From Methylocystis sp. H62 (GTDB lineage: Bacteria; Pseudomonadota; Alphaproteobacteria; Rhizobiales; Beijerinckiaceae), in NCBI RefSeq assembly GCF_015709515.1, contig NZ_JADNQZ010000038.1, positions 1 to 35,712 of the forward strand: a DNA stretch of 35,712 nucleotides. The letters run 5' to 3'. The stretch's first letter is position 1; the number at the start of each line of letters is the position of its first letter. The notes under the pieces are model-generated. The model worked only from the letters and a program-made list of their open reading frames with translations, made no database searches and was not told the origin of the DNA. Below are positions 1 through 8,105 of the stretch, piece by piece. Position numbers and translations under genes: made by a program.

Positions 1-9
1 CCCGATCAT
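1..9 (-). CDS. tnpB: IS66 TnpB, first codons only (cut by window edge)
   Basis: The minus strand from 9 reads ATG ATC GGG before the window ends, overlapping the tnpA stop as ATGA. IS66 TnpB proteins commonly start M-I-x-P, so this is taken as the start of tnpB. Only three codons are visible. Confidence 0.45.
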
Positions 10-428
10 GACGCGGCGCGCGCCGCGCGGAAAATCCGCGCCAGATGCGCCTCGCCCACGTCTCGTCCCACACGGATCAAGATGTCGCCAATCGCCACCT
101 CGACGATATCGGCGTGCGGCGTTCGTTGTAGATCATCGTCGACGGTTAGCTGAACGAACGCAGGCGACGCGACATCTTCTTTCGGCGCGGCCAAAAGACC
201 ACGCCGAAAGCGCCGGCGCCAATCGTAGATCTGCCAGCGCGTCGCTCCGTATCGGCGAGCGATATCGGCCACGATGGCGTCCGGCGTCAAACTCTCGGCG
301 GCGATCCGAGCTTTCTCCGCCTCAGAGCGTCGCCGACGGCCCGTGGGGCCGGCAACCACCTCAATCCGTCCCGCGTAGCCTTCCTTAGAGACGCCCATTT
401 GGGCGTCCATTTTGACGTCTCTGGTCAT
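6..428 (-). CDS. tnpA: IS66 family accessory protein TnpA
   Basis: This 140-aa protein is the small DNA-binding accessory protein of IS66 elements. Residues about 30-75 show the usual pattern GRRRRSEAEKARI, then an alanine-rich helix, then QIYDWRRRFRRG, a helix-turn-helix of the transposase-8/TnpA kind. The C-terminus (VAIGDILIRVGRDV, then ARIFRAAR) is also typical, so the gene looks full length. Its TGA overlaps the ATG of the next gene (ATGA at 6-9), as is normal for tnpA-tnpB coupling. Family assignment is confident; whether the element is still active cannot be judged because tnpB and tnpC are outside. Confidence 0.9.
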   Translation of the reverse strand: MTRDVKMDAQMGVSKEGYAGRIEVVAGPTGRRRRSEAEKARIAAESLTPDAIVADIARRYGATRWQIYDWRRRFRRGLLAAPKEDVASPAFVQLTVDDDLQRTPHADIVEVAIGDILIRVGRDVGEAHLARIFRAARAAS

Positions 429-756
429 ACAGCCACCCTAAAAAGCAGAGGCTTCTTCGCATGATCAGAAAATTTTCGGCAGAAGGGGGGCGGCTAAGCG
501 CTTACAAATCTCCGAGCCCTTTGAAAACGTAAAGAGCCTTTTCAACTTCCGGCATCGTGCAAGATATCAGCGGACCAAATGGGGGATATCAGTGGAGCGC
601 TTCCCGGTGGCGTCTAGCCTGGCGGCGCGAGTCGATCGCGACCCCGCGTTGGCGTCGCCGCACGTCTTGGTGAGAGCGTCGACCCCCTTCACGATTTCGC
701 TCTTGGAATGGACACCGAGGACGGTATCATCCCCTGCGGACCACGCGCCGGATGCT

Positions 757-834
757 TACCCGGAAAGTCCAGTCGCCATCACCGCCGTCATTGGCAAGCT
801 CGTCGTAGTTGCGAACGCCCTCTTGCGCGATAAC
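757..834 (+). pseudogene. IS110-family transposase C-terminal scrap
   Basis: A short stretch reads SPVAITAVIGKLVVVANALL followed by RD. This matches the very conserved C-terminal segment of IS110-type transposases (K-x-A-x-TA-x-x-x-KL-x-x-x-x-NA-x-x-RD). Nothing recognisable of the catalytic N-terminal domain is present upstream, so this is a remnant. The rest of 506-938 holds no gene that I can support; a short direct repeat GATATCAG[CT]GGA occurs near 571-597. Confidence 0.5.
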
Positions 835-889
835 CATCCCGGAGCCGAAGGCACCCCTCGCATAACGGATACTAGTAGCGACAGAAGGC

Positions 890-923
890 GGCTTCGAGTT
901 ACAAGCGAGCCTAGCTCGAAGCC
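890..923. other. Hairpin just downstream of the haloperoxidase gene
   Basis: A perfect 9-bp stem (GGCTTCGAG at 890-898 with CTCGAAGCC at 915-923) closes a 16-nt loop, 15 bp beyond the stop of the minus-strand haloperoxidase gene. No T-run follows on the minus strand, so a classical intrinsic terminator is not supported; it may protect the transcript end or be incidental. Confidence 0.35.
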
Positions 924-938
924 TTTCCCAGGTCCTAC

Positions 939-2783
939 TTAGAGAAAGCTGGTAGGTATCACGCGTTCTACGCCGTCGACAAAGATGCGCCCGCCCTCAA
1001 TGAGCACTTTTTTTGGCTGGCCGTCAGCTCGGCGCTGGAAAGTTCGAAATGCAAAGAACGGCCTTTCATTTGCGTCATTTGTAATACCCGCTAGTATCTC
1101 AGCAGCGAGCGCTTCGCCCAGCATAAGACTGCGCGTGTTGTCGGTGCGCCAGTGGACTCCACCCATTGATCTGCCCATCGCCACGTTCTGCGCAAGCTTA
1201 TTCAGCTCTCCTTCTATAGTAAGCTTCTTCGCAGAATCCTTGTACGGAATACGATTATCCACCTTTTCAGCTGACGAGCAGGTTTCGATCGGACTGGTCG
1301 ACAGATCGGTACAATGCGCAGCAATCGGGTTTGGCGGATCGAACGGTTCGTGACGCTCAACCAGCTGGCTGAACGGTATGATATGATCAATGCCCATTGT
1401 ATCTGTCGTGAAAGTCTCAAAGTAGGCTTTGAGTATTGTTACACAACTGCCTGCAACCGTAGCATGGCCCGCTCCGTAGGCAGGGTGAGTTGGGCTCCCT
1501 GGCGTATACGCCATTGGCAGGAGAAGCGTTTTATTTTTTGCATTCCAGTATTTGGCGATCTTTGTCGTCGATACCCAATCAGGCAGGCCGTAGGCTCGTT
1601 TCTTAACCGGACCGCTCCCCACCTTCACGCCATTGAATTGTACATGCGCCAATCCGCCATAAGATTCGGGTCGAAGGCGCAGGTGCTGCTGCCACTTTTG
1701 CTGCCAGACAACCTTCAGCGCTCTAGTGGCAACTTCGGACACCAGAGCGAGCAGGTGCGGACCGCCGAGTACGCCGAAACCGGCTTCTCGGCTTGACAAC
1801 GCGCCCTGAACAACACCATTTCCTAAATCGTGATAGGGGTTTCCCGGCGACCATTTGGCTCCGCCGGAAAGCAAGATCAGCGCGGCGTTAAAGTAGGCCT
1901 GATGCAGAGCATCCTTGTTAACGAAGCGAGCGAGATCGCGCAGCGTGGCGATGAAACGTTCGGGGCTATCAAACCGCGTTATGCCGTCTTCGTTGGCCTT
2001 ACTATAAGACTGACCGGCCGCATCCATGCCGCTGTCTTGCGCAGCGAGCCAATCAGGGAATTCGGTTAGGTAGTTGACTCCTTTCTTGTATGGACGTTGG
2101 CGCTGATCAATCGTCTGAGTCCCAAAAGACGCCGGCCGCAAAAAGAATTGACTGACCATAGGCCCAACATCATCTCCGGGAAAACCAAGGCGAAATAGGG
2201 TTTGCGCGGAAAAATCTGTAAAGCTCGAACTAGAGCCGGGTAGATCGATCCCTAGCAGAAAATGGTCGGTAGAGCCGTCCTCGCCTTTTGGTATTGGCGC
2301 GCTGTTTCCCGAACCGAGCGCGGTCTTTATTGACTTGTTTATCTCTTTAACTGCCTCTCCCACCGTAAGCGTCGAGTTGGACTCAATTGTCGTCGCATCC
2401 GTAACACCACACCAATCGACATCGCGAAGCGCAGCCATCCAATATAGTTCAGTCATTTCCGCAGCGATGGTATTCGAATTCACACGCGGCGCGGGCGGCA
2501 TGACGTAGAGGGCGGGGCTATGTGTCAAGCGATCGGTTGACAATCCCGCCTGCGGATTGGTCAGCTGCGTCGCAGGCTTCGTTGGCAAACGAGGTGCGCC
2601 CAGAGGTATTTGGGCAAAACCGCCGCCATTACCTCGTGTCGCCGAAACCAGTTCGGCAAACGCGTCTCTGTCGACTTCTCCAAACTTATTGTGGGGCAGG
2701 GTCTTGTGAAAGCTGCCTACGCCGACGACGGCGTCGCCATCGACTTGCCAAACGCGATTAGTATCACCGTTAGTATTACTCAT
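939..2783 (-). CDS. Vanadium-dependent haloperoxidase (algal bromoperoxidase type)
   Basis: The 614-aa protein belongs to the vanadium haloperoxidase/PAP2 superfamily. These enzymes use vanadate and hydrogen peroxide to oxidise halides to hypohalous acid. The vanadate-binding set of the Corallina/Ascophyllum type is in order: K363 and R371 in KWQQHLRLRPE, H433 and H440 in HPAYGAGH, and R538 and H544 in GRSMGGVHW, all with the family spacing. The usual Ser of the SGH motif is Ala here (A438). No signal peptide is evident. I chose the ATG at 2783 because GGAGG lies 6 nt upstream; an in-frame ATG at 2810 lacks such a site. The gene stands alone, about 490 bp downstream of the caspase-like gene on the same strand. 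Halide specificity cannot be read from sequence. Confidence 0.88.
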   Translation of the reverse strand: MSNTNGDTNRVWQVDGDAVVGVGSFHKTLPHNKFGEVDRDAFAELVSATRGNGGGFAQIPLGAPRLPTKPATQLTNPQAGLSTDRLTHSPALYVMPPAPRVNSNTIAAEMTELYWMAALRDVDWCGVTDATTIESNSTLTVGEAVKEINKSIKTALGSGNSAPIPKGEDGSTDHFLLGIDLPGSSSSFTDFSAQTLFRLGFPGDDVGPMVSQFFLRPASFGTQTIDQRQRPYKKGVNYLTEFPDWLAAQDSGMDAAGQSYSKANEDGITRFDSPERFIATLRDLARFVNKDALHQAYFNAALILLSGGAKWSPGNPYHDLGNGVVQGALSSREAGFGVLGGPHLLALVSEVATRALKVVWQQKWQQHLRLRPESYGGLAHVQFNGVKVGSGPVKKRAYGLPDWVSTTKIAKYWNAKNKTLLLPMAYTPGSPTHPAYGAGHATVAGSCVTILKAYFETFTTDTMGIDHIIPFSQLVERHEPFDPPNPIAAHCTDLSTSPIETCSSAEKVDNRIPYKDSAKKLTIEGELNKLAQNVAMGRSMGGVHWRTDNTRSLMLGEALAAEILAGITNDANERPFFAFRTFQRRADGQPKKVLIEGGRIFVDGVERVIPTSFL

Positions 2784-3275
2784 GAGCAACCTCCATAATG
2801 CTCTAAGCAAACCCCTCAGGCTGCGGTCACTTGTCCTTTCGCTTGGGATCGACGAAAAAGACAGGCGCAGTGTACCGCAAAAAATTCGGAGTATTAGAGA
2901 CGCAAAGTCACAAACCGGAAATTGTTAGCTCCGGTGCTTTGTGCGCAAGTCTGGCGCCGTCTGACCCTTATGACAAATGGTATTTTCTATCGACAACTGT
3001 CCGCAGCGCAAGCGAGGATCTGGAACGACCGGATAGGAACATTTCTTCGGCTCCCTGAGGGCTGGGGACTGAAGATGCATATATGTAGTGGGCATATCGG
3101 GCACTGGGCTCGGGGAGCGTCCGCTCGGATGGAGGCGACAAAAGCCGACTCCCTTGTTGATGTGACATCATTCCGTTATGGGGGCGGCATTATCCCGTTA
3201 TACCCGGGCGCCTTCGTCGGAGTCGGCATCATTCACTCGTGCAAGGAAAAGGGTGGTGGCCGAGTATCGTGACTA
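2784..3275. other. Intergenic region upstream of haloperoxidase gene
   Basis: I recognise no gene in these 492 bp. The region presumably carries the haloperoxidase promoter. It contains a 13-bp palindrome at 3158-3170 (listed separately) and a longer inverted pair GCCGACTCC (3144-3152) / GGAGTCGGC (3219-3227) bracketing that palindrome. A 116-codon open frame on the plus strand (2922-3272) resembles nothing I know. Confidence 0.4.
3158..3170. promoter_or_regulatory. Candidate operator palindrome TGATGT-G-ACATCA
   Basis: A perfect inverted repeat with 6-bp arms around one central base. It lies about 375 bp upstream of the haloperoxidase start and about 105 bp beyond the stop of the caspase-like gene. 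It loosely resembles a CRP/FNR-type site, but the half-site spacing is not canonical. Confidence 0.25.
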
Positions 3276-4493
3276 CTACACCCCGGGCGACGGGCGCAAT
3301 CTGACGCTCATTCTCGAGCGGTGCTCGTCCGCAGCTGGAAGCCAAATTGAGCGGAATGTCCCGAGCCCAGGATGTTTCGCTTCGATGCGATAGGCGTCAA
3401 GGCGCATGCTGAGTTTGAACGGATGCGCCGGTCGGGGCTGGTTGTTGGTTGACCAAACTACTAGGTCGTTCAATGCGGTCCGAATCTCAATAGCAGTAGC
3501 ATCTGAACCGTGATCGGGAACAATGCTCACCTCGGTTTCGATCTGCGGCGCATCTGGCAAATAGTGCAATGTCGGATCGCCAACAAGGCCTTGCAGGTTT
3601 GCAATCCTCTGCGGTGGGCCGTTGGTCCGGCGAGCCAACAGATACTTCAATACCTTATGCAGAAAGCGGGCGTTGACGGGCCATTGCGGATCGCCGTTCT
3701 CGTCCTCGATAGAAGCGTCACAGGCCTTACCGAGCGCTTCCAGCAGGGCGCTCGTGAAAATCGAGATCTGGCCAGTGGCACCGAATGCTTGCTCACCTGG
3801 AATCGTGCTGAAGAATACCGGCGCATCGCGCGTGTCCTCATCGGGGAGAACACTTGAGAATGCCGAGATACCCTGAAACGACCGCAACCCGGCGAGCTGC
3901 TCCGGTTTCTCTCTGCACGCGTCGACAAAATAGATCTGCTCACGTGCCATGTCCCTAAAATCCTCCCCCCCCCCTTGCAGCAGATGCGGCGCCATGCCCT
4001 CGAAGATATTGCTGAAGCGTACGCAAGAATTTTCGAGCGCGGAATTGGGATCGCCGAAATCCTGCAGGAGCAACACGGCGTCCTGGTCATGAACTTGAAC
4101 GCCGTGACCACAGAAATAGAAAATGGCCTGTGAGTCGACGTTGTCGCCGCACAACCGTCGCCATTGCCTCGCTTCGCGAACGAAGTCGTTCGTCGTCGCA
4201 CCGACAAAGTTCGCCATGTCGGGGGTCGCGGCCAACTCACTCGGCGATGGCGCAAGAAGTAGGTGACACGTAGCGAGCGGCCGACGGAGCCGGCCATCAC
4301 TGGCTCGCACCCACTCGTAGAACTTGTAGGCGCTGGTCGCCGGCGACGTGAGTTTGCGAAGATTGAAGGTTGCCGGTCTCGCTGGATCGTTGTCGCCTGG
4401 GAGATGATTGTAGTCGCTTATGCCGACGATGAATGCGTGCACGCCCGCAATGCCGGCAAGGTTGTCAAGATTATTGACCGCAAGATTTGGCAT
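3276..4493 (-). CDS. Caspase-like (peptidase C14) protein
   Basis: The 405-aa protein has a caspase-hemoglobinase fold peptidase domain in its N-terminal two thirds: a first strand AFIVGISDY (residues about 15-23), the catalytic His in FCGHGVQVH (H130) and the catalytic Cys in FVDACRE (C193). The His-Cys spacing fits bacterial caspase-like peptidases. The C-terminal 120 residues have no recognised domain. There is no signal peptide, so a cytoplasmic location is likely. I chose ATG 4493, 37 nt after the astacin stop and directly before the conserved part; ATG 4550, which overlaps the astacin gene, is an alternative. It is the last gene of the eight-gene set, so it could be activated by, or process, products of the same set. 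The substrate is unknown. Confidence 0.85.
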   Translation of the reverse strand: MPNLAVNNLDNLAGIAGVHAFIVGISDYNHLPGDNDPARPATFNLRKLTSPATSAYKFYEWVRASDGRLRRPLATCHLLLAPSPSELAATPDMANFVGATTNDFVREARQWRRLCGDNVDSQAIFYFCGHGVQVHDQDAVLLLQDFGDPNSALENSCVRFSNIFEGMAPHLLQGGGEDFRDMAREQIYFVDACREKPEQLAGLRSFQGISAFSSVLPDEDTRDAPVFFSTIPGEQAFGATGQISIFTSALLEALGKACDASIEDENGDPQWPVNARFLHKVLKYLLARRTNGPPQRIANLQGLVGDPTLHYLPDAPQIETEVSIVPDHGSDATAIEIRTALNDLVVWSTNNQPRPAHPFKLSMRLDAYRIEAKHPGLGTFRSIWLPAADEHRSRMSVRLRPSPGV

Positions 4494-4530
4494 CACCCGT
4501 GCCCCACGCACTGACCCGAAGCCTTCTAGC

Positions 4531-5340
4531 TCAAAGGCCGTACATCGCATGAACCGCCGCGACATCGCCATCGCTCAATCTGATCCGCTGGCCAACGTCC
4601 TCGTTGTTCCTCGGCGATATAGTTTCAAGGCCGTTCTTTGAGAAGGCGTTGCGTGGGTAGTGCATGATCGAGCCATAGTCGTAGTCGTTGAGGTCGTCAC
4701 CGTCGGCAATGTGCTGATCGAAGTTGTGAGCCATGCCGTCGATGATGTTTTCGAAGTGGACGGTGACGAAACCGTCGCGGTCCTCGCGGCTCTGCTCATG
4801 CCAAAGCCCGACAGCATGGCCGATCTCATGGATGCAATTGCCAGTGCTACAGCCGCTGCCCAGCCATACGAACTGCTCGCCACCCTGCCGCCCGACCTGC
4901 GCCGCACAGCCGACATCCGGGACGAATGAGATGAAATCCGGGAACTCGGTAGCATTGAGAGCCGTGCGCTCGACGAACTTCAGCTTTGTCCGCTCCGTCC
5001 AATGCGCAATGGCATCGCGCACGCGCTCTTTCGACGGCAGGTCGTTGCGAATGCGATAGGGCACGACCCCGTCCTTCCATCGGAAGAACTGGCCGCTGAT
5101 TCCCACGCCGAACGCCTCGAACTCCTGGCTCTCCGCGAGGCCGGGGTTCTCGTGGATTAGCTTTCCAAGAACGGTCATCTCGGCGGCTGTCCCGAGCACG
5201 ATACAGCCCTCGCACCGGGCGAAGCCGTCAATCTCGACATACTTGACCTGGATGAGCTTCTTTTCGACGCCGCGTATCCAGCCATCCTTTACGGCAGTGG
5301 ACGAGCGCATGCCATCGACATCTTCGATAATGTTTGTCAT
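4531..5340 (-). CDS. Astacin-family zinc metalloprotease (M12A)
   Basis: The 269-aa protein carries the extended astacin zinc motif HEIGHAVGLWHEQSRED (H171, E172, H175, H181) and the Met-turn SIMHYP (M226), with a downstream Tyr typical of astacins. Residues about 40-50 contain ARCEGCIVLG, as in bacterial flavastacin-like proteins, where the Cys may serve as a cysteine switch. No signal peptide is seen, which is unusual for an astacin and suggests either cytoplasmic action or non-classical export. The start at 5340 follows a strong GAGGAGAG site. It lies between the YbaY-like gene (39 nt gap) and the caspase-like gene. Substrates are unknown. Confidence 0.9.
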   Translation of the reverse strand: MTNIIEDVDGMRSSTAVKDGWIRGVEKKLIQVKYVEIDGFARCEGCIVLGTAAEMTVLGKLIHENPGLAESQEFEAFGVGISGQFFRWKDGVVPYRIRNDLPSKERVRDAIAHWTERTKLKFVERTALNATEFPDFISFVPDVGCAAQVGRQGGEQFVWLGSGCSTGNCIHEIGHAVGLWHEQSREDRDGFVTVHFENIIDGMAHNFDQHIADGDDLNDYDYGSIMHYPRNAFSKNGLETISPRNNEDVGQRIRLSDGDVAAVHAMYGL

Positions 5341-5379
5341 TGTTTTCTCTCCTCTACAATAGTTGTGCCGTTCTCCGCT

Positions 5380-5718
5380 TCAACTCACGAGTCGAAGGCG
5401 AAGCCGAATCGGCTCCGCTTGCCCCGGCCGCCATGGGCAAGATTCGACCGTTACCAGGTCGCCGCGGGTCACGCTCCCGTCGGCATCAAGATCGAGATGC
5501 GCCGCGAGACCGTATCGTGCGCGCTCTGGAAGTACGTCGTCGATTTCAATGCCGAAACTGATCTCGGAGATCGGGGCATCACTGTCGGCCGGTATGGCCA
5601 CACCGGCCAACGTCGTTGAGGGTGCGTCGATACGGTCAACTTTGAGCAGGCTGACGCGGAGCACGCCGCCCTGGCATATCGTCGGACGTTCGAAAATTGC
5701 CGTACCTTCGATCGTCAT
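5380..5718 (-). CDS. YbaY/YscW-like small beta-barrel-fold protein
   Basis: This 112-aa protein matches the pattern of the YbaY/YscW family (type III secretion pilotin-like fold): a first strand GTAIFERPTI, then VLRVSLLKVDRIDAPSTTLA, then PISFEI-like ISEISFGIEID, then ARYGLAAHLDLDADG. Relatives are usually lipoproteins, but no lipobox or signal peptide is present here. I chose ATG 5718 because it overlaps the upstream stop as ATGA, indicating translational coupling; a longer frame to 5808 only shadows the upstream gene. Function in this set is unknown; a binding or chaperone role is an inference from the family. Confidence 0.65.
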   Translation of the reverse strand: MTIEGTAIFERPTICQGGVLRVSLLKVDRIDAPSTTLAGVAIPADSDAPISEISFGIEIDDVLPERARYGLAAHLDLDADGSVTRGDLVTVESCPWRPGQAEPIRLRLRLVS

Positions 5719-6983
5719 GGTCGGTCGAGCTCCGGATCGATGACTGTCGTCAGTACCTCGCCAAGCTTCAGGCGCGAGAGCACGTTGGCGGATACGGCCT
5801 TGAGCCACGCCTCCATCTCTTCACTGGCTCGTTTGCTTGGTAGCTCATGTTGGATGTAAAGCCGAATTCGCGTTTCAGCGTAGGAAAGACCGACGAAGAA
5901 GGTTGGCAGCCCGACCCGGATCATCTTGTGAAAGTAATCCGCTGCCTTCTGATGATTGGCGAGACGCGCCTGCGTCTCGCCATGGATCGCGTAGCCATCC
6001 GGCAGCCATGGCGCCACCCGGGTGAGGTTCTCCGACCAAGCCTCCAGGGGCGAATACCGATTGAGCGAAAGGAGGCCATACCCGCCGATAGCGGCCCCAA
6101 TTGGGTCGGATCGCTTCGAGTACAGCAGCTCCGTGAAATTGCTCTCCGGTTGCGCGTCAGCATAGGCCGCAATGTGCGCGTACGATTGCTGTGCCATGTA
6201 ACTCAGCAGAGTATTGGCCCGACCGTTCTCAAGAATCGGGATGATCCGCAGCTGAGGCTCATTCGCAACTACGAGATCTACATCCCACGTGACTGCCGCC
6301 GGAACGGCGACCGCGAGCCTTTGCACCGTGCCCTCAGGTCTGGAGCGCTCAAAAAGCGCAAACCGACCTTCGCGGTCTTCTCCAGGGATCGTCACAGATG
6401 CGAGGCCTTCGCCTTTGTCTGACAGCTTCCAATGCCGATCGGAACGCCTGAACTCGCCCACGGTCGAGGCGATGACTTCCTCGGCCCTGATCTCTCGCAT
6501 TGCCGCTGGCAAATCGCCGTCCGAGAGCCTTGGTTCGGAGGTGCGAAACTCATGGTACTGGCGTGCGAACTCGGCCGTCACATCCTCGAGGGACGTGGAG
6601 CTAATTTCCCGGCGAAAGACAGGGCGAATATCTGGCCTTGGCCCCATGCCAGACTCTTCTATGGGGTCGCGCACGGCCTCGTCGGCGGGAACAGCGTCGC
6701 TCGGCTGTAGGGTGATGGTTTGCGTACTGGAGGTGATCTCGATCTGCTCAACATGGGTTGACCCGTCCGGCAGTTCGATGGCAGCGAGATACTGGCCGGG
6801 GGCGATCTGCAGCGGCCGGCCGGTAAGACCCGTCGCCGCAATCCCGTTCGAGAGCGTACGCACACCGACGGGCAGCTCCACGGCCGATCCCTGGCCTCGG
6901 AGTGACGAGGGGAGAAGCTCGATCTGAACACTGACCCGGGCGGCTGGATGCACCGCTTCGGATCCACCATTGGTTTCCATCAT
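5715..6983 (-). CDS. Unrecognised 422-aa protein
   Basis: I do not recognise this family. Residues about 12-95 look like a beta-sandwich with a PEGA-like pattern (PLQIAPGQYLAAIELPDG). The middle part is acidic and mixed. The C-terminal half is helical and repeat-like (LLSYMAQQSYAHIAAYADA, later NHQKAADYFHKMIRVG), reminiscent of TPR-type helices. The start ATG 6983 overlaps the previous stop as TGATG, and the stop overlaps the next start as ATGA, so the protein is translationally coupled on both sides. That suggests that it acts with its neighbours. No signal peptide or membrane segment is visible. Confidence 0.7.
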   Translation of the reverse strand: MMETNGGSEAVHPAARVSVQIELLPSSLRGQGSAVELPVGVRTLSNGIAATGLTGRPLQIAPGQYLAAIELPDGSTHVEQIEITSSTQTITLQPSDAVPADEAVRDPIEESGMGPRPDIRPVFRREISSTSLEDVTAEFARQYHEFRTSEPRLSDGDLPAAMREIRAEEVIASTVGEFRRSDRHWKLSDKGEGLASVTIPGEDREGRFALFERSRPEGTVQRLAVAVPAAVTWDVDLVVANEPQLRIIPILENGRANTLLSYMAQQSYAHIAAYADAQPESNFTELLYSKRSDPIGAAIGGYGLLSLNRYSPLEAWSENLTRVAPWLPDGYAIHGETQARLANHQKAADYFHKMIRVGLPTFFVGLSYAETRIRLYIQHELPSKRASEEMEAWLKAVSANVLSRLKLGEVLTTVIDPELDRP

Positions 6984-8101
6984 CACCTGTGTCTCTGAAA
7001 GGCACCGATTCGGGCCATGCCAGTGCTGAATGCCTCGACGGCGGCATCGAAAGATGGCTGCTGTGGCCGGCGCTTCCGGCACGCTGTCATTGGCGCGGCG
7101 TTGGCAGTGCCAAAGCCGCTGGCAACCGCCGTCAATTTCATTTTGATATGATCGGCGACCTGCCCGCCAAATTCTATTTTTCTGCCGCTTATCGTGATGT
7201 CCCCGACCGTGTACCCGAGCTCAGCCGGCACCCTGAGGGTCACCCGCACAGGCTTCGCCTCTGTGCCGCGCACGATGTTCCAGAATCCGGCGGGGTTGGT
7301 GCCGTCTGGCGTCTGCCAGCTTTGTGTGTTCAGGCCAGCAAAGTAGATTCCGACCGGATTCGCGAGTGTCAGGAACGCGCGACGACGAGAGAACGCGTTC
7401 GTGGCGGCGCCGATGTGCGGATCGCTATGACGCTGGGGATCACCATAACCACCGCAAAGGATCAGCTCCTGCTCCCCCGTCAACTCGCGGCCGTCGATAA
7501 CGCGGCGCACGCTGGCCCCGCCGGCCAGCTCGATTTCTGCACCCAAAGTATTGTTGACCTGTATCAGATGCATGGCGCTGCCTTCGGTCGAATTGTTCCA
7601 ACGATTTCGAGGATTGTAAACGCCATCGGGGGTAAAGATATCCGAATGCTTTACATTCTCGGAGACGTGCTGCCGGTAGAGGTCCACGACTTTGTGCGGA
7701 ACAGTCGACGCAAGAAAGTTCCAGTACTCCGGCCCCTCGCAAGTGAAGGTGATGCTCGTTATCTTGCCGCTTGGCTCGCGCTCGACAGCCCACTCGCAGT
7801 ACTCGTCCTGGACGTCGCGACTGGCATCTGCTCGCCGCCAGCGCTGAACATCGCTTATCGATGAGATCTCGAGATTGCGCGGAAATCCAGTCCAGTCGAT
7901 ATCCGCTTCCACGGCGTCGGCTGCAAGTTCGGTCGCCGCGCCGTTGACGAACTGCTCGCGCGGACCATCGAACTCAAACTGAGCTGGCCTCCCCTCGCGC
8001 GCACGATCCATGTTGAATGATATAAATTCGTGCCAGGCATTCCTGCCTTGGTCATCCAAGTCATCGACAAAACCAGGCGGATCAAAGCGAACGAGCGTCA
8101 T
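6983..8101 (-). CDS. Unrecognised 372-aa protein
   Basis: I do not recognise the family, although the segment FTCEGPEYWNFLA and the final beta-rich domain (PVRVTLRVPAELGYTVGDI) look like conserved blocks. The protein contains several His and Cys residues (for example ILCGGYGDPQRHSDPHIG) that could bind metal. The start at 8101 lies 4 nt after the stop of the 548-aa gene, with AGGAG inside that gene's last codons as ribosome site; a longer open frame reaching 8431 is only the shadow of that gene. Its stop overlaps the next start as TGATG. No signal peptide is seen. Confidence 0.7.
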   Translation of the reverse strand: MTLVRFDPPGFVDDLDDQGRNAWHEFISFNMDRAREGRPAQFEFDGPREQFVNGAATELAADAVEADIDWTGFPRNLEISSISDVQRWRRADASRDVQDEYCEWAVEREPSGKITSITFTCEGPEYWNFLASTVPHKVVDLYRQHVSENVKHSDIFTPDGVYNPRNRWNNSTEGSAMHLIQVNNTLGAEIELAGGASVRRVIDGRELTGEQELILCGGYGDPQRHSDPHIGAATNAFSRRRAFLTLANPVGIYFAGLNTQSWQTPDGTNPAGFWNIVRGTEAKPVRVTLRVPAELGYTVGDITISGRKIEFGGQVADHIKMKLTAVASGFGTANAAPMTACRKRRPQQPSFDAAVEAFSTGMARIGAFQRHR

Positions 8102-8105
8102 TGGA

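Larger units (their letters stand above)
1..505 (-). mobile_element. IS66-family element, partial (tnpA end)
   Basis: The element reads leftward and runs off the window start. Its outer end is at 505: on the minus strand the sequence from there begins GTAAGCGCTTAGCCGCC, the GTAAGC-type terminus typical of IS66 elements. tnpA lies 77 bp inside, and the first codons of tnpB are at the window edge. The second terminus and the expected 8-bp target duplication cannot be checked inside this window; the outside flank starts AAATCTCC at 506. Confidence 0.8.

Noticed and set aside
592-942. A 116-codon plus-strand frame as a complete gene
   Set aside because: Only residues around 757-834 match anything (IS110 tail); the rest lacks similarity or a sensible start.
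3140-3230. CRP or FNR binding site
   Set aside because: The palindrome has some matching bases but the half-site spacing fits neither consensus, so no regulator is named.
6289-6927. A 212-codon plus-strand frame
   Set aside because: Antisense to the coupled 422-aa gene in GC-rich DNA; no ribosome site or motif.
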